Assembly (NCBI GenBank): GCA_950295325.1
Contig: OX485805.1
Location: forward strand, 42,556,758 to 42,620,757
Direction: 5' to 3'
Length of the DNA: 64,000 bases
Source: Polytrichum commune
Lineage: Eukaryota > Streptophyta > Polytrichopsida > Polytrichales > Polytrichaceae
Shown: positions 12,901 through 24,900 of the stretch, in pieces
How positions within the stretch are numbered: the stretch's first letter is position 1
How the letters are laid out: the number at the start of each line of letters is the position of its first letter
The notes under the pieces: generated by a model
The model's database searches: none
Told to the model about the DNA's origin: nothing
The model's input: only the letters and a program-made list of their open reading frames with translations
Translations under genes and position numbers: made by a program

Positions 12901-15900
12901 CCCATTGTGAACACCAACGGCAACTACATTTTTGATGTGGTATGGCAAATCTCTATGGAGTTAATCTAACTTCTAAGCTTGCAAGAAGCATCGGTTCATT
13001 ATTTTTCACTCTACAAAGTTAATCGTCTTTCTAATATATTACCATTTGGTGATTGTCTACACAATTGAAATTACATGTAAAGTCCTTCCAAAAGGCAACA
13101 AGCATGGAGTTTCATGGAAGAGTTTGCAATCGAAGAGCTCACCCAAGCGTAGGGTGTCAAAGCCTAATTTTGAAAGCTTATGAGCTTGGTTTTGTTTTTG
13201 GAAATCTTTGTGGAGAGAGTTGAAGGAGTCGACCCATTGGAGGAGTTGAACTTAGTCATGAGGCTCACTAAAAAAGCCTAAGGCAATTGTGCCTAAAAGT
13301 AATCCAACCTTTTGGCAACACCCGTTTCCTATCTTCAATTGTCAATAAGTCATAGTACAATGGTGCCATTAAGTAAGCCATTGTTAAATTTGACTAATCA
13401 TGTGTGACATAAAGTACAAAATAACACCACTTTGGTCAATCATAGTGGTGTTGTAAGAAGGATGTCAGAACAGTTTAGGATGAGCACCAACTTTGCCCAA
13501 TCACAATGGCTGATCAAGGATCTACGTCCTCAATGAGGAGGTGTAAGTAGTGTTCCACAAAAGGTCAACAACACCCTCATATAATAGAAGACCTTTACAT
13601 GTAGTAAGGTCGTTTTTGTCACGGGTAGATCACTCCATTGTCAAGTTGAACACCACGTGCGACCAAAAAAAATCTTCTTTTGGTAAGTTGCACCACCAAA
13701 ATGGGTCAAAATTTTATCAAAATTTTATCATGAGTAGATATACACAGTACCTATGACATAGTCAAAAGTGGTAACTAAATTTGATGATTTGTTTTTTTCA
13801 TAAAACATAACATTTCTAACTAGAATGACACATAATTGAACTAAAACAATTACTAAAAAAAATAAAGATGACTAAAAATTTCAAAAAAGTATACAAAAGA
13901 TACTATCAATGGTTATGTATATGTAGAAAAAATATCATAAATTTTAAAATTATATATGGCATGTAATATAGGGGTAGCAAACTTTGTCCGCATGTGGTGT
14001 CAACTTGACAATGAAGTGACCTCCCCGTGGTTTTTGTGGTGATTCTCACATTACAATCCAACATTAAAGGAACGCTCTACTAGATAATAACATGTTCTTC
14101 TTCACACAACTTTACAAATTTTTGTAGGTCGCACATGAATTATTATTTTCTCACCTTTTTTGTTTACATAGACTCTTGACAATTTTGTTGATCTATGCGT
14201 TTTTCATCTGAAAAAACATTTCTCTTGAGCTAATCAACTGGCATGAAGTGCAAATGTTTATGGAAGTCTTGCTTTTAGGTTCCATTATCAAACCATGCTT
14301 TGCATGGGCTTGTCAATCTGATTCACATGTCAACCAACAATGTCAATAAAGCATGCCTGAAAGCTTTTATGAATAAGCTTGTAATCTCATGGTTCAGGGA
14401 ACTCATAACTAACTCCCACTTGAAATTTCCCAAACTATGACTCCAATACAAGCATACGAGTCCTAAGCAATTGACCTACACCACTGAAAATTTGTCCTAC
14501 GTCACTGAAAATTCTGCAAATCTACATGATGGAAGAAGATATACATGTAAATCTCTCACCAACACATCATAATGACTGCCTCGGACTCACATGATAATAG
14601 TGCTCTACTATTTGAACACATAGCACATACACATGATATGACCTTAACCCCAACGACGACAAGTGCTTTCACAATTCAAAAGCTCTAATAAGTACTACAT
14701 GTATCTTAATAGGAAATCAATCGAGGAAAGGGCATTTTAGATGCAAAATTTAAAATTCGTATGTTGTGGCCGTTTGTTTTCTTGCAGGTTGAGGGCAGCT
14801 TAGTGTACACGGACAACGCGGGATGCGGTTTCAAAGTGTATGGGAGGGGGACCGATTTCGAACCGATAATCGGGGGCAAATATGAAACCCAAGTGAAGAG
14901 GGAGGCGGAAGAGTATGAGAAACTCCTTGAAGCGTGGGCCAAGGAAATGCCCGAAGGACTCCAAGACGACTTGGACAAGAGAGAAGCCGCAAAGTTCTTC
15001 CCAAACGACCCTCCCGCTCTCCAACGTGCATCTATACGTGCCTCTCTACTAGCCGCAGGTTTGGAATGAGGTTCATTTTGTATTTTGTTTTGGGCTAATT
15101 TGACTCGAAGAATCATAGCATGAGAAAACTTACCCCAAATTAGTATTTGAGGGGCTTGTTTCTATTGGAGCCCTTTCACCTGCTATGAGTGTCAAGTTTG
15201 CCTAGACACCATGAACCCTAGGCTTTTGTCAATACTCGTACACCCGATTTGTTCAAATTCAACGATAGCATTTGCAAATTAACTTTGCTGCACATAATCC
15301 CCGCATATTTAGGGCATCGACCACTAGTAGCACGAAATAGCTCAACACATGGGTCATTTTGATTCACTGCACTAAATTGTCCTGTGTGTGTGTGTGTGGA
15401 GAATGAGCATGGAAATAATCAATGTGGATCACTCTAGTTGTCTAGTCAGAGTGAAACTAAGTAGGCCAAAGATCCTAGGGTTTTCCCTCAGTCAACCTTG
15501 GGATCCCCAACCAACACCTTACTTTAAATAAAATTAATCAACTCACATCAACAATAGGATAAAATCAAACATTCACCCACATCGATCTCCTCAAAAAAAG
15601 AAAACAAAAAAATCATGCATGAATTATAAACTAGGGATTAAATTATTTAAAAAAAAATCTACATTGCAATTTTGTCACCGGTGATTTGTTTTACAGAAGC
15701 CCCGACGGATGCGGAAAGCAAGAAGAAATCCATAGGTAAAGCCGGGGAGAAACCTAAAGAAGAAAAACCAAAAAAGGCATCGGTGAAAGGTGAAGGAGAC
15801 AAACGAAGCTCCAAAGCTAGTGCCTCTCCAGAAGAGGTATCAACCCTACCTATCCAATATAGTTCCTAAAATGATACTTGTGTGAATGTTGATTGGCAAA

Positions 15901-18900
15901 AAAAAATATTGAGTCATAGTTTCTTGTTGAACTCGTGTAAAATTTAGGTTGCTTGGTACAAAAAACATGAAAGTATACTCATAGGTTGAAATGGAAGTTG
16001 GATATCATCAATGTCCCAATTCAAAATCACTACATACATGTCTATGACGAGTCTATGACATGGTCTACTTGGATCATAAAGACAACGTAAGCCGGTTTTG
16101 ATCGAAATTGTATCTTATGATCAACATGTGTGTGTGTATTTGTGATGAACAAATAGGGTCCCCAAGAACCCAAGAAATTACTTGATCCCTTTGATGGTTT
16201 TGAGCTATCACCACCTGGAGAATGGAAGCCACCCGTGCCACTTTCTCGGCCTACAACACCTAGTATTTCTGAACCTCCGGAGCCGATCATGTTAGGTCCA
16301 CATCCACGTCTTTTCGTCATCCATGAAGGTGGCCATGGATATGAATTTTTGACGGAAGAAGTATATCAACTTTACGAGGTTGCAAAATTTTATAACAAAC
16401 ATTGCTCCAAAAAGGACGAGCGATTCGTCATCTCCGACGAAGAATGCACGTTCCACACGTTCGTTACGGTCGAGAGCGAGAAATCGACGAACCTAAACGA
16501 GCTCCTCAAGAACGAAGAGAAGACGCAAACCAATTTCCCGATCTCCCCTCTTTTGCTCACGAGAAAGGTATCCCAATTCGCGAGGCGGTTCCAAGCGAAG
16601 CAAAGAAACACTAAAGTGCAAACCCAAACAAAATGCGATTGGTTGCAATTGGAGTTTATGTTGCCCAACCTTCCACGTATCATCAACCCGGTCGTGCCCA
16701 AATTGAAAGGTGAGGATCTTGAAACTAAATTTGCATATCGTCAAATCGTCGAAACACCATTCATTTCGGAGGAGACTCGCGGGAACATCGACAAGATATT
16801 GGAAGCATATGCAAAATGGCAATGGGAAAACCTAGAACTCCAACAAATCCAAATCATACCCGACACGAGAACCGAGGAGGAAATCGAGATGGAGCGCTAT
16901 ATCGCTTGCCGCGTTAGAGAGGTATCTCAAACTAAACCACATTTCGTTAAACTTGAATTCAATTATAAATCCGTAAGTGCCACTTCACACACGAGACTGC
17001 GAGCCCGTGACTATTACACTTCAAGCACTCTCATTCGTGAAAAAGGTGGAGCCGGTCCAAGTTCGCTACTTCACACTACGCTTGAGGGACCAACGGAGTA
17101 TATAAGTGAATGCAAGATGGATTTAAATTCTACATGGATTTCTACATGGCATCCAATGGATCATGTTTCATGGTCACTTGGACTATTTTCAAAAACCACC
17201 TCTTGGAGGTAGGCCTAACACCAAACCGGGAGACTATGGCACTCCGAATGTTCACAACTGTTGATTTATTCTATTTTATCATGTGTGAGGACCTGCATGA
17301 ACAAAAATTCATTGAAATGGAATTTGGTTGAGGGCCCGGTCACAAATGGCTTCACACTACACTTGAGTATCCATGACCACACTCCATGATGTTGGAGGTG
17401 TCTTGGGACGGCCTTGGGACACTTCCTTTTGAGCTCTCACAATTTCATGGTCACGGCACTTGGCCCTAATTCTCTTAAACCCACTACTCTAAAGTCAAAA
17501 GACAATGAGAGTATATAAAACCCTTGTTCTAATTCATACGGCTATTTCTTACATCAATTAGGTCGGGGAACACAAGAAAGTTTACATTGGTAACTATTAA
17601 CATGCGCTTGTGTGATCATCCTACTTCCGTATTTAAGCGATTTGTAGAAACTGGCAGAGCAAGAAATTTATAAAGCGCGAAAGCGTCAGAGAGTCGAAAT
17701 CGAGTATGCGAGGCGTATGATTCGACAAACGCAACGCGAGGCTGCAAAAAAGAGCGCGGAGCTGGCTCGGCAGCAAAAGCTATTGCAGGAGCAAATCGAT
17801 GAGGATTGGAGACTCTTCGTGGAGAAGAAGGATGGCACCTTCGTGTGCATGCACAAGCCGACCGACTTGTTGCAAACGGAGCCCCCCTTCCACCCCCTCC
17901 CCAACATCCGCTTCTTGTTTTTCCACGCCGAAGAAGGCTTGCGATACCTCTTCATTTGTCAGGTTTTCCCTTCTCACCACGCTCTCAACTAAACCATTTG
18001 AATTTTTTCTCAAGTGGGCTATATTGGTGTGTTTAATATATGTGAATTTGTAGCATTCTCATAGCATTGTTCAATGGGACTAACAATATTCCACAGAATA
18101 TTCTTCACTTTCGATGTACGTATAAGGAATTGTCTGCGGATGCGGAATACTGTTAGTCCCACTGAACATTGTTATGGATCTGAAATAATGTTTTGCCCGA
18201 GGACAAGACAAAATGTTACGTACTTGAGTTGGGTGGGCCATGGGCATGGCCCACTCGGTTCCAAGAATATTAGCCCACGTTCAACTGGTGAGGTGAATAG
18301 TGTTAGCTTGATGCCAAGCTAGACACGATGACTATGACTGAATTTGTAGAGAGTCTCGTTTAAGGTAGGAATACCATAACCCAAGAAAATAAGGTGATTC
18401 AGCTAGAATGGGTGGCTTGAAATTTTGTGCAATATTTTTCAGAGATGGAGAAGAGGAAATGATGAGGAATGCAAGTTGTTTCATAATTTTGTTCCTTGTA
18501 AATAATTAGTTACACTTTTTCAAAGAGGCAAATAAGTCAAACCCCTTACTTGTACAATAGAGTTTCCCTAATGTAAGCATCAAAGTATTATACTTTGCCT
18601 ACAAAGACACGCAAAATGGTTAACCAGAATGGCACCCAAAAGTGATCACAAGCGGTGTGAAACAACACCTATCTGGCCATTTACTGTATCCCATCTAGCA
18701 GTGCGTCCTTTTCGGGCCACCACTTTTCTAATTAGCCATTTTGGGTCCGCACAAGAACCACTATGCCCCGAGTCTAATGCACCACTAGTGGTCATCAACG
18801 GGTTATGATATTCCTACCTTAATTCCTAGCTACCAAGGGAGAAAACAAGATAAGGAAAATACAACCATTTTTTAGGCTTGGAAGTCGGCCCTTATGCTAA

Positions 18901-21900
18901 CAAATGTGATGGAGCACCACTCCCTTTCCGCCTTTAAGCATGTATGCATGATGTACAAGACGTGCATGCCCAAGAGCGGTAAATGAGATGTCTCCCATCC
19001 TCACAACTTCAATTGAGGAGTCCAACATTGTTGAGAAATTCGAAATTGTGTGGAGACGGTTATGTGGATTACAGGAGTTGTTTTTACATCCTCAAGAAAG
19101 TTATGTGTTTTTATCGACAATCTCGGATTGCTTTTATACACTAAATTTTTTTTGTATAAAGTTGAACACACGGACTACGACATTGCGCATGATTTTATAA
19201 TGATGATATGCAGCAAAGAGCAATGGAGGAGAAAAGATGGTCTATTGAGATAATGCCGCAATCACCAAAGAGTTCTATCCATAGTTGCGATTTTTTTGCA
19301 AATCTGACACAAGATGAAGAAAACCAGTTGACGGACCTGTTCTCCGGGATGATAGAGAAAGTTGAGGTAATCCCTTGATGAAACCATTATCGTCGTCGTC
19401 TTCTTCTCTTAAAAATTTAAAAGTTACATATTCATTTGAACACATGCCACCCGTCCTTATGAATCTACGAGTTGGTAAGATTTAAGGTCGATTGTATTGA
19501 ATATGTAGTGTATAAGTGTGGGGGCTAAAAAATGTTATTAATAAGAAAGTTGGTACTATTCAAAAAGAAAACCAAATCATGACTAAAGGCCTTGCATCCA
19601 AAACCACAATGAAAGCCACATTGGAACTAAAATTACACCCCAATTTTTCATGGCAGGTACTGGCCCAGGAAACTTTGAAAGCTAGAGACGAGGAAAAAAT
19701 TCGCAAAGAGGGGGAAGCATTTTGCAAGCAGGTGTTTTCAGAATTGGTAAGTTCTGAATCAAAATGTCACGAGTCTATTGTATTTCACTAGTATTAACGT
19801 TATTGTCACTACCATATGAATTCTAGACAAAGTGGCAAAAGAAATATGCAAATCTATCAGTATGATAAATTTAGGAACTATTGTCCAGTGATGCATTACA
19901 ATTTTGCAGTGACATTGTTCTTGGCTTATATACTTGTAGTGTCTTAAACCCTATAAGGGTACTATACTAGTGACGTCATTATGCTTTGTCACGAGTGTCA
20001 TAACCGTTGTTTGTTGGATATACACGATGTGGGTGGTTGTTAACTTGGTTATGACATGGTTATGGGCTATAGATAACCCTAAGTTTTGAATACGCAAATG
20101 TCAATACTATATACCTCTTACTTCAAACTTCAAGAGCTAAAATAAAATTTATCATGATATCATCCCTTGCGTGATTTTATGGGATAAGTATGTATTCGGT
20201 GGATGGAGTATAGGGATCCACTTGACTTGATGGATTGTCCATCTAGCACGGGGATTAATTTATGTTGGTATCGAAAAAGAACCAATGATAAGTGGACTTA
20301 CAATCTTACGGATCATTTGATGGTAGATTTAGAAACAATAACTGCATTAGCTTCTATTACATATGCTATAAACTTAAATGCTTATGAGTTGCATCCCGGG
20401 GATGACAAAGTCTTCAAAGACTTTATTAATGAATGCTAGGGTTTAACATTGTACATATGATGGGGGTTCATTATTATACAAAAGTATATTTGTCTACTTA
20501 TGCTAATGACTATATTTGAACGTTATTTTCTTTACATATACATATTGTCACTTATATTTCTATCATTGATATTGTACGTGTATTACTTGATTTTACAACA
20601 AAGAAACTTGTATATAGGGGGTCTGAACGCGATTCTTGGTTTTTAACGAAAGGTACAACCCCCCCGGTTCATAACCATGGCTATGAAACAAACATTTGTC
20701 TAACAAAAATTTGTATTATGAGATTGTGGATTTCTCCACAATTTCCAGATTTTATGACCAACATTTGCTAATAAATAACCTTGTAACCAACCAACATTTG
20801 GTAATATACTAACTATTGCTCCACCATTTTGTATGTGGCAGCTTGTGCACAAGGACCCATTGCAAGACTTCACAGCTGAGTACTCTAGTGACGATGAAGA
20901 ACAAGAATCGTGCCTCTTTGATTATCCACCCAAGCCTGTAAGCTCCCACACAAACCTCAACACAAAACATAAACACCCTTATCTGGACCTCTCCATGCAC
21001 AAAAATGTATATTTAAACTGCATTAGTAGCATTATGGTGGGACACTAGTGTCCCAAATGAATTGGAGCCTTCTTAATGATTGGTTTTGTGGTTGTAAGTG
21101 ATCGAAAATAAAAACCAACTTCAAACATTAGGCCGTGTACAGATTGTCAAGATAATTTTAATGCTGCTTTGATCGCCTTCAACTGACCATTTTTGACATC
21201 GACATGGGCTTTAAGGTTTACCCGGTGTATTATGGGACATTGGTGTCTCGCCACAAGGTCTTAGTGCATGGACCAATTGGATGCCCTTCCCTCCCTATAG
21301 CTCACATGGTCAAATGAACTGACAACCAATACAATTTTTTTTTTCTCCACTTCTAATGCCCCCCATTCACAAGATCTTGGACCCATCTCATTACTGCCCC
21401 CCTATGCAATCAACCCATCTAAAAATCTTATTTGAACCTCTCCATACACGGAATTGTACTACATTAGTAACATCTTGAGCCAATCATGTCAAAGGGGACT
21501 CCATATATGTTAGATTAACTCATTCATCAAGTGCATGAATCAATTGGATACCCTGCCCTCCCCATGGCTCACATGGTCAAATGAATTGACAACCAATAAA
21601 ACGATTTTTTTTCTCCACTTCTAATGCCCCCATTCACAAGAACTCGGGTCCATCTCACTGTAGGTCCCCTATGCCATCAACTCCTAAAGGCATCCATGTC
21701 CAAATCTCTCCAAAAGTACTTTAAAATGTTCATTCCAATTCAACATTTTAATTAAGAAAAGTTGGACTTCTAATGATGGATCTAATTGTACAGTTGGCAT
21801 ATTTGTAAAGTTGAAATTGTTCATGAAAAAAAATCAACCGTTCATGTGTCTCAATTCAAAAGATTATAACATAAACTTCTACACTAGTATGGTCCGGCAA

Positions 21901-24900
21901 ATGTGGTTGTCTAGACCAAAAAAATCCTTCTTGGCCTTTAAGGGTTAAGATCTCAATGTGGCCCAATCCAAAGCTTAATTTTCAGTATTATACCTAATTG
22001 TGATTTGAGGTGTCCAAAAACGTGACTCCACCCTCACTTTCATTTTGTGCAGGTAAAGAAGAACGAGCCACGGCCTAAGGTATATATTCCCCCAAAACCT
22101 CATTTGTTTGAAAGGTGATAATAATTCCAATTTGGGGTGCCACTTTTCCATTTTGCTACATATCTACACTCGTTTGTTCCAATTGGTGTGGATTATGATT
22201 TGTACTTACGCAATGATGTAACTTCTTGCAAATAAGAATGATGCTTTTGGGAATTATTGTCAATTTTTTGCTATGTTTTATGAAGTTCACACTATCTATT
22301 TGCGTTGTGCTTGTAAAAATTTACATCTTCAACATTGAGTATGATAGCGTCACGTAACTCCAAATGGTAATCTACTCAACATTGTGCACTACTAATAATA
22401 ATTTGTACACCGTGAATTCTTAATGTGCACAAGGTCATGAATATGATACATGTTCCACCTAAAATCATCCTTTCAGTGTTTGAGCACAGTTATAAGTATT
22501 AGATTACCTTGAAGTTTTATGCTTTTTGATGGTGATTGAAAGAGGATTGCATAAAATCGAACATAGCATGTAGTTTTCAAACACAATATGATTATTAACC
22601 CATGAATGTTCAAAGTTTTGATTATGGGTGTGTCAAGAATTGATCCTAATTTCTCATGTTCAAATCATGTTCATTTCAGGCCCAAAAAAATCTACAAGAA
22701 CCTCCTTTACACAAGGGTTACAAAATAGTAAATGGCATCCAAGAACTTAATTTGTGAATCGATCTGCAATTTTTTTTTTGTGCAGGCTATCAAGAACATA
22801 AGACCTACGTTGCCACCTCATATATGCAAACCACCAACCCCGCCTTGCACTTGTCCACCACCACCACCACCTCCACCACCAATTCAAGTGTGCACGGTAA
22901 GTTGAGAAACCTAGACACCGGTATATATTTATCATATTTTTTTGCCAATGTGAAAATCATGGTACTCATTCCTACTTTTAGTTTAGGTCAAATTCCGTTG
23001 AAGGGTGTGGTTTACAGTGTTCATCAGTTCAAGAATTTTCATTACCGTAGGAGTGAGGCTAGTTCATCACTAGAGTGACGAAACAACTATTTACCCAGAT
23101 AGTTGCATTTCATAAGGCTTAACCAAAAATTCCCAAAATTTCATCACAAGCTCAAAATTGAATTGAAACCAAACAATGTTCTATAGACATACAAAGACAA
23201 TACGGCATTGCATTTAGTTTGGTGCTCTTACACTAAAGGTTCAATTTTCCCACGGTTTCAACATCCTTGCTCCAAGGTTTTGCAAGTTTTCATAATTTTG
23301 ATTCCATCGATTAGTTATCAACGAACAAGAGTCATTGCTATGGATATTCTTATAGATTCTCAAAATTGGGTGCCTTACCTCCATTTATACAAGCTTGCAT
23401 GTGGATGCATATAACTACTAAGCCTATGAAGCTTGGTTTCTTTCTAAACTTAGCAAAAGCCTTCTCCCTCTCGTCCACCCACTTTGAATACATGCGGAAA
23501 TCAAATCAAGCTTTAGAATTCAACCTTTTCATTGACCTAGAATCAAGGTGTACCCAACAAAAAAATATTCCAAAGAGAGTGACACATGCTCTCCCTACTT
23601 AATACTTATTGTTAATATGTTACGTGTTGCAATTGATCTTTCAGGTGCCTGAAAAATGTGTAGTGGCCACCATACCAAAGCCTCCTGAACTCTCACAAAA
23701 GGAGAAAAATAGGCTTGCACGTGAAGCATGGCGTTTAAAACGACAGGTATGAGTTCGGGGTCACAACTTCTCCCCTTTGGACAATTTTTTAAAAGATCAC
23801 TTCTAGTGTTTCTAATGAGTTGTGGTTTGTTATTTCACAAAGAGAAGCAACACACTTGGAAGGAGGACATTGGAACAACTTCATTGCTTTGATCTGTCTT
23901 TGTTTTTAAAAAGTTTTATGCTTTCAAATTCATTTTTTCAAAACCAAATAAAAAGGAACCTTTTTGAAGCAATGGTCACCATGCAAATCCCTATATATTC
24001 AAGGGATTGTTACATCGACCATGTAGTCTGTTAAAATGACCACATAATCACATCGCTTGGTCACATAACATGTCAAAATTTGGATTTTCATCACACACAT
24101 GAACAAGAGCAAGGTATCAAATTTGTGTTAGAAACTTGATCAAGTAATCGAATTAAACAACTTGACCATTTAACCAATTGTTGTTGATCTAACAATCCCC
24201 TATATTTATTCTCAATGCTAAGATGATAAAAATGAAATGTACTTGGAATTCATAATCTTCAAAATGCTTACAGTACCAAAGCAGCTTGAAGATAGTGCTT
24301 CTTAAAAATGTTTTAGCAGGTCCAAACTCAATTTTGAAGATGCTGAATGATTTGTAACAAATGCCGCAGAAACGTAACCGGAATCGTAACTTAAATTGCA
24401 AACTCTTTCCAAAATTTTGGTCATTTCATATGTAGGCCGAGAAAGAAGCAAGGGCCAAGATTCTTGGGCCCAATTGGATGATCCCACAAGAGTTTGATTA
24501 CCACTACGAAATTGTTCAAAGAGGAAGACTTTTCCGAAAACCGTGAGTGTTTTGCCAACTTCCCCTTGCGTGTTCTTCATTAACTATTTAAAAAAAACAA
24601 AAAAACCCAACACGATGCTGCATTGTTTAGGGTTACTTCTTAGAAGTAGGTATGGGCATATTTTCCAAGATTTAGACTTTTTGGTTGCTTCAATTCTATG
24701 GACACATCTGTCAATACGCTTCTAATATACCTAAATTTTAGTCAATCTTAATGCTCGCTTAAATGTTATGCTATTAAAAACGAATGGAATGAATCAAGTG
24801 TCTATTTTTGACGTTAAACCTGTAGAAATAAATGTTGAATAATGAAAAATAAATAAAAACAACCGTTATGATGTTATCATAATCACCTCGTCATATACTA

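Noticed and set aside
16922..17212. Continuation of the exon 15 frame past its donor
   Set aside because: Composition changes to non-family sequence; GAG|GTATCT followed by exon 16 at 17648 keeps phase 0 and restores a charged helix.
20203..20439. 78-codon plus-strand frame inside a SPAG17 intron
   Set aside because: No acceptor/donor pair fits SPAG17 phase and no domain is recognised; possibly a decayed element.
22824..23078. Plus-strand Thr-rich frame
   Set aside because: An out-of-frame reading of the (CCA)n part of SPAG17 exon 22.
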